A DNA stretch of 64,000 nt from Planctomycetota bacterium (GCA_035384565.1 DAOOIT010000016.1:1-64000), one strand, 5' to 3'. Counted from the stretch's first letter, positions 18,026 to 27,437 are shown. Program-made: numbers and translations. The notes: generated from the letters alone by a model not told the origin.

Positions 18026-19945
18026 TCAGCGCGCGGCCACGAGCCTCTTGACGGCAGCGACGACGGACGCGGGGTCAATGCCCTGCTCGGCATAGAGGTC
18101 ATCGGGCGTGCCCGAGCTGGCGTAGCGGCGCACGCCGAGCATCTCGAGCTTGCATGCGATGCCGCTGAGGGCCAGGGTCTCGGCCACCGAGGCGCCGAGG
18201 CCAGTCCAGACGTTGTGGTCCTCGCAGGTCACGAGGACGCCCGTCCTCGCGGCGGCCTTGATGGCCTCCACATCGGGGTCCTTGGGGCAGCTCATGGCCA
18301 GGAGGCCCACGCTCAGGCCCGCGGCGTTGAGCTCGGCCACGGCCTTCTGGCAATAGCCCACCATCGTGCCCATCGCGATCACCACGGCGTCGGTGCCCTC
18401 CGCGATGACATCGGCCTTTCCTGGTTGGAAGGTGTAGTCGCCGGCGTAGAAGGGCCGGCCCTTCGCGTCGGTGACGATGGGGAGCTTGGAGCGGCCCATG
18501 GCGACGGCGAAGTTGCCCGGCTGCTGCGAGATGTAGCGCACCACGCGGTCGGTCTGGTTGCCGTCGGCGGGCACGATGATCTGGAAGCCGAACAGGTTGC
18601 GCATGGCGCCCACGTAGTCGAGGCACTGGTGGGTCTTGCCGTCCTCGCCCACGTCGAGGCCGCAGTGGGTGCACACGAGCTTGAGGTTGGTCTCGTTGAT
18701 GTCGTTGAGCCGGTGCTGATTATAGGTTTCGTCGAAGCCGAAGACCCCGAAGTCGGAGAAGTAGGTGAGCACGCCGCTGACCGACAGGGCGCCGGCGATG
18801 GTGGCGGCGTTGTGCTCCTGCACGCCGACCTGGAGGAAGTTGTTGGGCAGGGCCTTCTGGAAGTCGCCCGTGCGCACGGAGGGCAGCAGATCGCAGTCCA
18901 CGCAGGCCATCGGCACCTTCTGGCCGTTGAGCTTGGCGAGGTCGCCGAGGGCGTTGCCCCAGGCCGAGCGGTTGTCAATGGGCGCCGTGTAAGTGCGGGG
19001 CGTGCCGGGGTCTATGGGGGCGGGGGCGTGGGCGAGGTGAATGGTCGAGCGCATGCCCGGGCCGGCCTTGCGCATCGCGGCGTAGCGCTCCAGGTCGTTC
19101 TCGACGCCCAGCACCTTCAGGGCGTCCTCGAACATGTCCTTGGGCAGCGCGGCGCCGTGGTACTTCTCCTTGTGCTCGATGGCGGGCACGCCCTTGCCCA
19201 TCACGGTCGTGCACAGGATGGCCACGGGGTTCGCCGTGTCGAGCACCGCCTCGCGCGTCGCCTGGTAGATGGCCTGGTAGTCGTGGCCGTCCACCTCGAT
19301 CACCCGCCAGCCGTCGGCGAGGATCGTCGCCTTGATGTTCACGGGCATGATGTCCGAGGTCTTTCCGCTGATCTGGAGGCCGTTGAGGTCGAGCAGGACG
19401 GTGAGGTTGGACAGGTTGTACTTTCGGGCGAAGCGGCGGGCCTCGGCCACCTGGCCCTTGGCGTGCTCGCCGTCGCTCATCATGGCGAACACGTGGTAGT
19501 TGCGCCCCGTGAGGCGCGCGGCCATGGCCATGCCGGCCGCGGCCGACAGGCCCTGGCCCAGGTTGCCGCTCGACCATTCGCACCCGGGGATCGAGCGCTC
19601 GACGTGTCCCTCGAAGATGCTGCCGCTCTGGCGGAAGTGCGCCACGGCCTCGTCAATCGGGAAGAAGCCCAGGCGCCCCAGCGTCGCATACACGCCGGGC
19701 GACGTGTGGCCGTGGCTCACGACGATCCGGTCGCGGTCGGGGTCCAGCGGGTTCCTCGGGTCAACGTTGGCCAGCGACCACACGACCAGATAGAAGTCAA
19801 TGGATGACATGGAGCCGCCCGGGTGGCCGCAGGCGGCCAGCTCCGTCATCTTCAGGATATCGCCGCGGCACAGGCGGCCGAGTTCCTTGAGGCGTGCGAG
19901 TTGTTCGGGGGTCAAAGCAGGCGCCGCGAATCTGTTTCCGGCCAT
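18026..19945 (-). CDS. tkt: Transketolase
   Basis: This 639-residue single-chain transketolase interconverts sugar phosphates in the pentose-phosphate pathway using thiamine diphosphate. The N-terminal PP domain shows AACGHPGGSMSSIDFYLVVW, SSGNLGQGLSAAAGMAMA and the cofactor motif SDGEHAKGQVAEA followed by LLDLNGLQ (Ser replaces the usual first Gly of GDG). The pyrimidine domain has VGVQEHNAATIAGALSVSG, with the conserved catalytic Glu. A C-terminal domain ends at 639, the usual family length. GGAGGAG lies 3 nt before the ATG. It is monocistronic with a clear promoter upstream. Confidence 0.92.
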   Translation of the reverse strand: MAGNRFAAPALTPEQLARLKELGRLCRGDILKMTELAACGHPGGSMSSIDFYLVVWSLANVDPRNPLDPDRDRIVVSHGHTSPGVYATLGRLGFFPIDEAVAHFRQSGSIFEGHVERSIPGCEWSSGNLGQGLSAAAGMAMAARLTGRNYHVFAMMSDGEHAKGQVAEARRFARKYNLSNLTVLLDLNGLQISGKTSDIMPVNIKATILADGWRVIEVDGHDYQAIYQATREAVLDTANPVAILCTTVMGKGVPAIEHKEKYHGAALPKDMFEDALKVLGVENDLERYAAMRKAGPGMRSTIHLAHAPAPIDPGTPRTYTAPIDNRSAWGNALGDLAKLNGQKVPMACVDCDLLPSVRTGDFQKALPNNFLQVGVQEHNAATIAGALSVSGVLTYFSDFGVFGFDETYNQHRLNDINETNLKLVCTHCGLDVGEDGKTHQCLDYVGAMRNLFGFQIIVPADGNQTDRVVRYISQQPGNFAVAMGRSKLPIVTDAKGRPFYAGDYTFQPGKADVIAEGTDAVVIAMGTMVGYCQKAVAELNAAGLSVGLLAMSCPKDPDVEAIKAAARTGVLVTCEDHNVWTGLGASVAETLALSGIACKLEMLGVRRYASSGTPDDLYAEQGIDPASVVAAVKRLVAAR

Positions 19946-20000
19946 GGACTCCTCCGTGGATGGTGCAGAGGCGTTCGCAACTCATCCCGACGAAGTCATC

Positions 20001-20028
20001 ATTATAGGCATTTGGCCTGATGCTTCAA
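20001..20028 (-). promoter_or_regulatory. Promoter of the transketolase gene
   Basis: On the minus strand TTGAAG (20023-20028) and a consensus TATAAT (20001-20006) are 16 bp apart. They lie ~56 nt before the ATG and leave a leader that contains GGAGGAG. Confidence 0.75.
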
Positions 20029-20140
20029 CTCTCGGCCTCTGTGCGGACTCACGGCCAGGCTTGCTGCCCGCAGGCAACCTGAGTCAGCGGGATTTGCCGT
20101 TCTTGACGGTATGGCACCGCGCAGACACGGACGACGCCTG
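20029..20140. other. Spacer between transketolase promoter and element A
   Basis: There is no coding region, RNA gene or repeat here. The stretch from 19946 to 20419 consists of the tkt leader and promoter, this spacer and element A. Confidence 0.5.
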
Positions 20141-20420
20141 GGAGCCTGTCCAAGAATCCGCGTGAGGCTGCGACGCCGCCGACTCTGGCCGCACGCAAGG
20201 AGCGAGGAGGAGGCGATGCAACGGAGCGCATCGCGGACGATGAGCGACACAGCGGGCGGCCTGAAGTCGCGGCGTCCCTTCGGGTTGCGGCGTCAGCGGG
20301 CCGGCTGCCACGTTGCGGCTCCTCAGCGATGCATTCCAGGGCATCGCCTGCGTCGCCGCGCCTCGCATCCAGCCCGCTGACGCCGGCAACGCAGCCCACG
20401 GGGATACTTGGACAGGCTCC
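20141..20420. repeat. Inverted-repeat element A, complete copy
   Basis: The 280-bp unit begins GGAGCCTGTCCAAG and ends with its inverted match CTTGGACAGGCTCC. Imperfect pairing continues for about 30 bp (AATCCGCGTG against CACGGGGATA). The inside has no open frame with coding character. The right boundary supplies the final G of the TAG stop codon of the PEP-CTERM gene. A second copy's right end opens the window (1-57). Confidence 0.8.
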
Positions 20421-22516
20421 TAGCCACCCTGCTTGCGGCTGCGCCGCCGGCGGGCGAGGAGAGCGAGGCCGCCGAGGCCGAGGAGGGTGAGGGTGGCCGG
20501 CTCCGGGATCGCGCCCTGCTGCTGGACAGGGGAAAGGAGGAAGGCGAGCGGATCGCTGGGCGAGGGCTCCCCACTGCCGGCGATGTACTCGCCAGAAGGA
20601 CTAATCGTCCACTGCAAGAAGTCCCACCCGTTGGCGGCCAGGCCGCCGTCCACCAGCGAGCCGAGGTCGTGCAGGCCGCCGGCGACGGTGAAGTAGAAGG
20701 GCCGCAAGCCGAGGTCGGTGTCCAGTGCGTCGAAGAGTTGGTACTGGCCCAGCACCAGCCCGTTGTCGCCGAGCCACGTGACCTCGCTGTAGGCGTACCC
20801 GTCCGAGCGGGTGGAGAGGTCGAAGGGGTAGGTGGTGTCGGTTCCCGGGTCGTACATCCAGGCGCTGTAGCCGAGCGGGGTCTCGCCTCCGTTGTAGCGG
20901 GTGGCCTGGCCTGCGACCTGGCCGAGCGCGTTCAGAAGCAGGTTCCCCTCGTCTTCTCCGCCTATGCCCGCCCCGCTGCTGTAGCGGAATCCGTCGGCGC
21001 GCGTGCGCATGGGGTCGGCGAGGCCGACATTGAGGGTGGCCGTGCCGTTGTAGAGCCAGGCGGACTGCCCCAGGTAGCCGGTGCCCGCGGCGTCGAAGCG
21101 GATCGCCGTGCCGGCGACCCAGCCGGCGTCGTTCAGGGCATGGGGGTAGCTGGAGCGGTACTCGTTGACGGCGGTGTGCTCGGGGTCGGTGAGGCCCACG
21201 TTGAGGGTGGTCGTACCGTTGTAGAGCCAGGCGGTCTCGCCCAGGTCGTTGCCGGCGGCGTCGTACCGGTACGCCACGCCCACGACTCGGCCCGCGGCGT
21301 TCAGGCCAGCGACCCAGCTCTCGCGGTACCCATCGGCCGCGCGGGTGTGCTCAGGGTCGGTGGGGCCCACGTTCAGGGTCGTCGTGCCGTTGTAGAGCCA
21401 GGTGCTCCAGCCGTTGTAGTTGCCGGCGCCGTCGTAGCGTTCCGCCTGGCCCGCGACCTGGCCCGCAGCGTTCAGGAAGTACACGTCAGCATAGCGGCGG
21501 TTATCGGTGACGCGTGTGTGCTCAAGGTCGGTGGGGCCGACATTGAAGGTGGTCGTGCCGTTGTAGAGCCAGATGCTCGAGCCATTGTAGTTGCCCGCGC
21601 CGTCATAGCGGGCTGACCAACCCGCGGCCTGGCCCGCGGCGTTCATGTTGTTCGCCCAACTCGAGCGGTAGCCATCGGTCACGCGCGTGTGCTCGGGGTC
21701 GGTGAGGCCGATATTGAGGGTCGTGGTGCCGTTGTAGAGCCAGGTGCTCGCGCCCAGGTCGTTGCCGGCGCCATCGTAGCGGAACGCACTGCCCACGACC
21801 TGGCCCGCGTCATTGAGGTAGTTCGGCCAACTGATGCGGGTGCCATCGGTCGCGCGCGTGTGCTCTGGGTCAGTGAGGCCGATGTTGAGGGTCGTCGTGC
21901 CGTTGTAGAGCCAGGCGCTCGCGCCGTTGTGGTTGCCTGCGCTGTCGTAGCGGTCCGCCCAGCCCGCGACCTGGCCCGCGGCGTTCAGGCCGATGGCCCA
22001 ACTGTGGCGGTACTCATTGGTCACGCGGGTGTGCTCGGGGTCGGTGAGGCCCACGTTTTGCGTCGTCGTGCCGTTGTAAAGCCAGGCGCTCACGCCGACG
22101 TCGTTGCCCGCGGCGTCGTAACGGTTTGCCCCGCCCACCACCTGGCCCGCAGCGTTGAGGCCTGTGACCCAACTGTAGCGGTAGGCGTTCGTGCCCGTGT
22201 GCTCGGCGTCGGTGAGGCCGACGTTGAGGAGGGCAGAGCCGTCGTAGAACCAGGCTGTCTGGCCCAAAGGGCCTTCGGGTGGGACGTAGCGCGTCTGGCT
22301 GCCCGCGACCTGGCCCGAAGCATTAACGTACCGGGGGAAGCTCTCGCGGGTGCCTCCAGGGCCCGTGTGCTCGGCGTCTTTGAAACCGAGGGAGGTGATG
22401 CTGAAGATGGGGGCGGCTGGCGCGCGGCCCGCCCCCCCGAGCAAGATTGCGCCCGCCACGCCGATGGCGAAGCAGAGGGAGAGTCGCCCGAATCGCCCGT
22501 TGACTGTGCCGCCCAT
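20420..22516 (-). CDS. PEP-CTERM surface protein made of HAF-type repeats
   Basis: The 698-residue exported protein starts at the ATG at 22516, which has AGGGGA 7 nt upstream and is followed by a signal peptide (LSLCFAIGVAGAILLGGAG). Nine repeats of about 55 residues follow, each with YNGTTTLNVGLTDPEHT, then LNAAGQVVG, then RYDAAGND. They resemble HAF-type extracellular beta-propeller repeats. The C-terminus IPEPATLTLLGLGGLALLAR plus an Arg/Lys-rich tail is a PEP-CTERM sorting signal, recognised by exosortase and removed during surface sorting. No exosortase lies in the window. The DNA repeats are ~170 bp and strongly conserved, suggesting recent expansion or gene conversion. Confidence 0.9.
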   Translation of the reverse strand: MGGTVNGRFGRLSLCFAIGVAGAILLGGAGRAPAAPIFSITSLGFKDAEHTGPGGTRESFPRYVNASGQVAGSQTRYVPPEGPLGQTAWFYDGSALLNVGLTDAEHTGTNAYRYSWVTGLNAAGQVVGGANRYDAAGNDVGVSAWLYNGTTTQNVGLTDPEHTRVTNEYRHSWAIGLNAAGQVAGWADRYDSAGNHNGASAWLYNGTTTLNIGLTDPEHTRATDGTRISWPNYLNDAGQVVGSAFRYDGAGNDLGASTWLYNGTTTLNIGLTDPEHTRVTDGYRSSWANNMNAAGQAAGWSARYDGAGNYNGSSIWLYNGTTTFNVGPTDLEHTRVTDNRRYADVYFLNAAGQVAGQAERYDGAGNYNGWSTWLYNGTTTLNVGPTDPEHTRAADGYRESWVAGLNAAGRVVGVAYRYDAAGNDLGETAWLYNGTTTLNVGLTDPEHTAVNEYRSSYPHALNDAGWVAGTAIRFDAAGTGYLGQSAWLYNGTATLNVGLADPMRTRADGFRYSSGAGIGGEDEGNLLLNALGQVAGQATRYNGGETPLGYSAWMYDPGTDTTYPFDLSTRSDGYAYSEVTWLGDNGLVLGQYQLFDALDTDLGLRPFYFTVAGGLHDLGSLVDGGLAANGWDFLQWTISPSGEYIAGSGEPSPSDPLAFLLSPVQQQGAIPEPATLTLLGLGGLALLARRRRSRKQGG

Positions 22517-22610
22517 GGTTCGGTCCCCTGGTGCCCCCATGCTGTTGCAGAATCGCGGGTTTGCCCATCGCCCACCGAAGCCGGCTCCCCGGCGATGGCG
22601 CACGACCAGG

Positions 22611-22639
22611 ATTCAAGCGCTTTCTCCCCGCGCTGTCAA
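22611..22639 (-). promoter_or_regulatory. Promoter of the PEP-CTERM gene
   Basis: TTGACA (22634-22639, minus strand) and TTGAAT (22611-22616) are 17 bp apart, about 95 nt upstream of the start. The same -10 hexamer TTGAAT occurs at 53423-53428. Confidence 0.55.
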
Positions 22640-22877
22640 GTGCACTTCAATTCTCGCGAGGCGGTTGCGATGTCACCTTGGGCCTTCGCCAGCAGCAGGA
22701 CCTGAGGGCCTCACGAAGGTATTGGAATCTTCGGGACGGAACTTGAAAGAAGGGGGTCTTCGGGGTTTGCTGATCCTGCCTCGACTGGCCGGTGCAGGGC
22801 GTGGGCATGCCCTCTCCCTGCGGACCTGGCGGTTCCTGGGGAGGGCCCTGCCGAGGGGCTGGCGGGCGCAGCCTGCG

Positions 22878-22991
22878 CATGCTGTATCAACCCTGTGAGG
22901 GGGGAAGTGATACAGCATGGATAGAAGGACGAGGATTGGCGATTCTCGCGGTTCCGGCCATACCTGCTCATCTGGGGGATGAGCAAGCATG
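22878..22991. repeat. Paired-hairpin repeat, divergent copy 2
   Basis: CATGCTGTATCA (22878-22889) pairs with TGATACAGCATG (22908-22919), and CCATACCTGCTCA (22958-22970) with TGAGCAAGCATG (22980-22991, one mismatch). Arm order, loop content (CCTGTGAGG) and the inner GGCGATT match the other copies, but one arm pair has changed on both sides so pairing is kept. Confidence 0.7.
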
Positions 22992-23255
22992 TGAGCGGGA
23001 ATGCCCGGAGGGCGTAAGGCGTTGGGGTATAGAGGGTTATGGGACGGTCCTCACTGGCGCCACATCTCCCGTCGCGCGCTCCCCAACGGGGCCGCGTCAG
23101 GATGGTCAAACCGTGGCGAGTCCGACATCTGAAGCCTCAGGCAAGCGGTCCGCCCGCAGGAACGTCCGACATCGCAACCGCCTGAGTTTTCGCCCAGCAA
23201 GAGCTGAGGCGAAGCGCCGCAGAGGCGTGGGATGCAGCCCGGGGGCCTGGAATAC
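22992..23255. other. Intergenic, no gene seen
   Basis: Between the PEP-CTERM promoter and the glycosidase stop at 23256 (about 22640-23255) I find only the hairpin pair at 22878-22991. The remainder shows no coding character, RNA gene or clear terminator. Confidence 0.5.
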
Positions 23256-24845
23256 TCACCTGGGCAGGCGGTAGATATGGACGCCCAGCGGGGCAAAGGT
23301 GTCGGTGAAGGAGCCGGCGCTGGCCTTGAGCGTGCGGTTCTCGTCAACGACTGTCACCTCGCCCCCTGCGGGCAGGCCCTCGACTTTGATGGTGGCTTTG
23401 GCCTCCCTCAGGCGCTCGTCGTAGTTGACGGTGAAGAGGTAGAGGCCATCGGGGCCTTCTTTGGCCAGGAGGTCGAGCTTCACGTCGCCCTCGGCCGCAA
23501 TGGAGGCGGCCTGCTTCGGCGCGGCGCCGAGGATGGCGGGCGCGAGCCGCGTGATCTGTTCGTTGATCTCGCGGATCGCCTTGCGGTTCTCGTCGGGCAC
23601 ACCGAACTGGCTGTAAGAGGGCTTCCAGATGTGGGTGAAGTAGCCAATGGCTGTGGCCCCGCGGGTGATGGACATCCACACCTCGGCGCGGATGTGGGTG
23701 GGCGTGACCTCCTTCTGGTTCTCGAGGGCGCCTGTCCATTGTCCTCCCCTGCCCGTCTCGATCCAGGCATACACGGGCTTGTCGCCGGCCATCTTCACCA
23801 GCAGGTCGGTCGCCTCCTGAACGAGGTGGATCCACTCGGGCTTGTTCCAGCCGTAGATGGGGTAGATGTCGTAGCCCACGACGTCGGCGGCCTTCACGTA
23901 CTCGGGATACGCCCGCCGCAGGTCATCGGGAATGCGTTTGAAGAAGGGATGGAAGTTGCCCGTGAGGGTCATGAAGACCGGCCGCGTGGGGTCGGCGGCC
24001 TTCATCGCGTTGTACTTTGCGAGCGTCTCGGCGGGGGTGGCGCGCGGCACGGTGCGCGGCGGCGACAGGAGGACGTTTCTCCCCGCCTTGTCGAAGCCCT
24101 CGATCTCGCCGAGCGAGCCCCACTCCTGATCGCCGGGGTAGGTGGACACCACCTTGAGGGTAAGTTCCTTGAAGGTGGCAGGCTTGGCAAGCGCGAACTT
24201 CTGCTCGCCCTTCTTGTTCTCGACCGTAGCCTTGAGGATTTCGGCGCCATCGCCCTCGAAGACGACCTCCTTCATCACGGCCAGGCCCTTCGAGATGGTG
24301 GGCCAGACCGCCAGGGCCTCGACGGTGATCGGCGCCTTGAGCTTGATCGCGATGACGGCACCCTGAAGCGGGTCGAGCACCGACCAGCTCGTCCTGTCGC
24401 CGTCGAGGACCTTCCACAGCGGCGTACGGTTGTTGATCTTCAGGTGCTTCGCGGGCACGACCTCGGCGTCGCTCGCCTGGTGGGTGAGGTCGGGCTCGTC
24501 GTCGTGGATGTAGCCGAGCAGCGCGGGGTGGCCTTTGAGCTTCGGCTCAAACGGCATCACGCCGTAGAGGCCGGCCGCGGCCACAAGCGGCAGGTAGCCC
24601 GTCACGTCCTGCGTGCCGGACGACTTGGGCCAGTAGCCGGCCACCGTGTTCATCGCGCATTCGGCGACCAGCGGGAAGTTCCGCGCGTCCTGGAGCCACG
24701 CCATCAGTGGAAAGAATGGCTTGCCGTTGACCAGGAACGCTCGGCCCGGGCCGATGGCGACCTTCTCGATGGGCGGCAGCTTGGCCTCGCCCGCCGATGC
24801 GAGAGCAGGGACAAGCACGAGTGCGACCGCAAGGCATCTGGCCAC
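23256..24845 (-). CDS. Secreted glycosidase-like protein with inserted beta-sandwich
   Basis: I start at the GTG at 24845 because AGGAGGAA lies 6 nt upstream and the product begins with a signal peptide (LAVALVLVPALASAG). The 529-residue protein has a split TIM-barrel look: MAWLQDARNFPLVAECAMNT and YIHDDEPD early, then VGYDIYPIYGW, VYAWIETGRGG and AEVWMSITRGATAIGYFTH later. About residues 140-265 are a discoidin-like insert (LAVWPTISKG, EILKATVENK). A short C-terminal sandwich ends the protein. Acidic residues in DDEPD and AWIETG are candidate catalytic groups. I cannot name the GH family; the layout suggests a beta-glycosidase or glycan-binding relative. Confidence 0.65.
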   Translation of the reverse strand: MARCLAVALVLVPALASAGEAKLPPIEKVAIGPGRAFLVNGKPFFPLMAWLQDARNFPLVAECAMNTVAGYWPKSSGTQDVTGYLPLVAAAGLYGVMPFEPKLKGHPALLGYIHDDEPDLTHQASDAEVVPAKHLKINNRTPLWKVLDGDRTSWSVLDPLQGAVIAIKLKAPITVEALAVWPTISKGLAVMKEVVFEGDGAEILKATVENKKGEQKFALAKPATFKELTLKVVSTYPGDQEWGSLGEIEGFDKAGRNVLLSPPRTVPRATPAETLAKYNAMKAADPTRPVFMTLTGNFHPFFKRIPDDLRRAYPEYVKAADVVGYDIYPIYGWNKPEWIHLVQEATDLLVKMAGDKPVYAWIETGRGGQWTGALENQKEVTPTHIRAEVWMSITRGATAIGYFTHIWKPSYSQFGVPDENRKAIREINEQITRLAPAILGAAPKQAASIAAEGDVKLDLLAKEGPDGLYLFTVNYDERLREAKATIKVEGLPAGGEVTVVDENRTLKASAGSFTDTFAPLGVHIYRLPR

Positions 24846-24898
24846 GGCGGTTCCTCCTGAGAAGCGCGCAGTTGACAAGCGCGGAACAACTTGCCAGC

Positions 24899-24927
24899 AT
24901 TATAGCCCGGGAGGCCCATGGGAGAAA
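24899..24927 (-). promoter_or_regulatory. Promoter of the secreted glycosidase-like gene
   Basis: A consensus TATAAT (24899-24904, minus strand) lies 53 nt before the GTG. TTTCTC at 24922-24927, 17 bp upstream, is a weak -35. The promoter overlaps the leader of the divergent gene starting at 24942. Confidence 0.5.
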
Positions 24928-24941
24928 GCAAGGAGCGCAGA

Positions 24942-27437
24942 ATGCGGCAGCCTGTGGCGTGTCTCGGGCTCTGGCTCTCGACCCTCGCAGCGGGGATCGC
25001 GGGCGAACCAGGTGTGACGCCCATCCTCGACGACGGCAGCTACTATCGCTACTTCATCGCCTGGCGAACGGAGTTCCTGCGAAAGAGCGACGGTTCCCTC
25101 GAGCCGATTGACGACAAGGGGAAAGGCCCCGCGCCCGTCGTGGCCTCGGACCTGCCGCCTGCGAACTGGGCGGCGCCGGATTTCGACGATTCGGCCTGGG
25201 CGCGGCGGCGCGGCCCGCTCAAGGCTGCCGCCACCGAGATGTCCCTCATTTGCCTTCGCTCGCGCTTCGAGGTGAGCGACCCCGCCAAAGTCGGCGACCT
25301 GTGCGTCTCCGCCGTTTTCACCGCCGGCGGCGTGCTGTACGTCAATGGCGTCGAGGTGGCGCGCGTGGGCCTGCCTCAGGGCGCGACCCTGGATGCCGAG
25401 GCCGAAGACCTGCCCAAAGAGGCGTATCTCGACCCCGACGGCAACCTCTACCGCATCGGTTGGGGCGACGAGAAGAAGTTCGAGGAGCGCCAGAAGGCGC
25501 GGCTGCGCGCCTTCGACGCCGTGAAGATTCCCCCTGCCGCGCTGCGCAAGGGCGTCAACGTCATCGCCCTCGAGATCCACCGCGCGCCCGCGAGCGAGCT
25601 GCTGCTCACGGCCAAGCCGCTGCGCTGGCGCGAGGAGGCCTGGCGCGGGCGCAGCTACTACTGGTGGAGCCGCCTCGGCCTCGAGGGCGTCAAGGTGACG
25701 GCGACAGGCGAGGGCGTCGTGCCCAACGTGGGCCGCCCGCCGAAGCTCCAGGTGTGGAACCACCCGCTGATCGAGCGCCCGATGATGAGCGATTGGGGCG
25801 ACCCGTGCGAAGCCTTGCGTCCCGTGCGCTTCGCCGGGCAGCGCGGCGCCGTGCTGTCGCAGGCTCTCTGCGTCGGCTCCCCGACGGCCATCAAGGGACT
25901 CAAGGTGGCGGCGGAGGCGACGCTGCCTGGCACGGTCATCGAGGTGGCCTATCTCCAGGCCGACGGCGACGTGCGCGGCTCGTTCGGCAGCCTGGTCGCC
26001 GAACCTCCCGAGGGCAGTGCGGTGCAACCCGTATGGCTGCGTCTGCGTGTGCCGGCCGACGCCAAGCCCGGCGACTACACAGGGAAGGTGACCGTCGCCT
26101 GCGAGGGCGCCGCTCCCGTCATTGTGCCCGTCGAGATGACGGTCTATGGCTGGACAATGCCTGCGCCCCGGGACTTCACAGCGCACGTCGGCCTCATCCA
26201 GTCGCCCGACACGCTGGCGCTGCACTACGGCGTCGAAATGTGGTCGGAGGCGCACTGGAAGCTCATCGAGCGCTCGTTCCAGCTTCTCGGCGAAGTGGGC
26301 AACAAGGTGGTCTTCATCCCCGCCATCCGCCGCACGCACTTCGGCAACGAGCACGGCATGGTGCGTTGGGCGAAGGCCGACGGCGGCCACAAGCTCGACT
26401 TCTCACTCGTCGAGAAATACCTCGACCTGGCGCTCAAGCACCAAGGCAAGCCCCAGGTCGCGTGCCTCTACTGCTGGGAGCCGTACACGGGCGGCAAGTA
26501 CCTCGACCACGCGGCGAAAGGCAGCGGCAAGGGCATGTGTTACACCGTGCTCGACCCGAAGACGGGCCAGCTCGAAGAGGCCGAAGGGCCAAGATGGGGC
26601 GAGCCCGCCGTCCGCGAGTTCTGGAAGCCCGTGATGGACGGGTTCCGCGACCTGCTCGCCAGGCGCGGCATCGAGGGGGCGATGATGCTCGGACTCGCCG
26701 GCGACACCCGCCCCACGCGGGAGGCGGGCGAGGACCTCCTGGCCGTCGCTCCGAACGCCAAGTGGGTCGTCCACTCCCACGCCACGGCCGACAGCCTCTG
26801 GGGAATGCCCGTGGGCTACCTGTGCGACGTGTGGGGCGCCCCCCAGGCCCCCGACCCACCCAAACGGCTCTACGGCTGGCAGAACCCCTTCCTGCGGGCC
26901 ACGTTCCCCCGGGCCGGCAGCAACACGGTCGGCTCGATGCATCCGGACGCACCGCTCGCCATGTGGTACCTGTCGCTTGAGGCCATGCAGGCAGCCGGCA
27001 TCCACGGCTTCGGGCGCGTGGGGGCCGATTTCTGGCCCGTCGTGCCAGGCCCCGAGAACCGCAAGAAGACCATTCTCGGCCGATTCCCCGAGAGCGGCTG
27101 GGGGCAGCTCAGCATGACCGAGAGCGCCCCCTGGACCCTCGCCCCGGGCAAGGACGGCGCTTTGCCGACGCTTCGCTTCGAGATGCTTCGCATGGCGCAG
27201 CAGCAGACGGAGGCACGCATCTTCATCGAGAGGGCACTCGCCGATGGCGCGAAGCGGGCCAAGCTGGGCGATGTCGCGGCACGGGTTGAGAGACTGCTGG
27301 ATGACCGCACCCGCGCCCTCAACTACGCTCGTTCGCGCGGCTGGGACTACTTTGCCAGCTCGGGCTGGCAGGCCCGCGAGGAGGCCCTCTACGCCGCCGC
27401 GAGCGAAGTCGCCGCAAAGCTCGAGGGAGCACGCTAG
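24942..27437 (+). CDS. Secreted GH123/DUF4091-like glycosidase, paralogue 1
   Basis: I start at the ATG at 24942 (AAGGAG 6 nt upstream), where a signal peptide begins (VACLGLWLSTLAAGIAG). The 831-residue protein opens with a beta-galactosidase-type jelly roll (FTAGGVLYVNGVEVARVGLP, then GVNVIALEIHRAP). A linking sandwich and a TIM-barrel-like region follow (IQSPDTLALHYGVEMWSEAH, HFGNEHGMVRWAK, YCWEPYTGG, LYGWQNPF). Two more copies of this architecture are encoded at 40822-43449 and 44962-47676. I associate the C-terminal region with GH123/DUF4091 proteins from memory. The substrate is probably an amino-sugar or acidic polysaccharide, but that is inference. Confidence 0.65.
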   Translation: MRQPVACLGLWLSTLAAGIAGEPGVTPILDDGSYYRYFIAWRTEFLRKSDGSLEPIDDKGKGPAPVVASDLPPANWAAPDFDDSAWARRRGPLKAAATEMSLICLRSRFEVSDPAKVGDLCVSAVFTAGGVLYVNGVEVARVGLPQGATLDAEAEDLPKEAYLDPDGNLYRIGWGDEKKFEERQKARLRAFDAVKIPPAALRKGVNVIALEIHRAPASELLLTAKPLRWREEAWRGRSYYWWSRLGLEGVKVTATGEGVVPNVGRPPKLQVWNHPLIERPMMSDWGDPCEALRPVRFAGQRGAVLSQALCVGSPTAIKGLKVAAEATLPGTVIEVAYLQADGDVRGSFGSLVAEPPEGSAVQPVWLRLRVPADAKPGDYTGKVTVACEGAAPVIVPVEMTVYGWTMPAPRDFTAHVGLIQSPDTLALHYGVEMWSEAHWKLIERSFQLLGEVGNKVVFIPAIRRTHFGNEHGMVRWAKADGGHKLDFSLVEKYLDLALKHQGKPQVACLYCWEPYTGGKYLDHAAKGSGKGMCYTVLDPKTGQLEEAEGPRWGEPAVREFWKPVMDGFRDLLARRGIEGAMMLGLAGDTRPTREAGEDLLAVAPNAKWVVHSHATADSLWGMPVGYLCDVWGAPQAPDPPKRLYGWQNPFLRATFPRAGSNTVGSMHPDAPLAMWYLSLEAMQAAGIHGFGRVGADFWPVVPGPENRKKTILGRFPESGWGQLSMTESAPWTLAPGKDGALPTLRFEMLRMAQQQTEARIFIERALADGAKRAKLGDVAARVERLLDDRTRALNYARSRGWDYFASSGWQAREEALYAAASEVAAKLEGAR

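Noticed and set aside
20420..22516. Regularly spaced near-identical ~170-bp repeats that might suggest a CRISPR or satellite array
   Set aside because: The periodicity follows codons and encodes HAF-type protein repeats in one continuous frame between a signal peptide and a PEP-CTERM tail.
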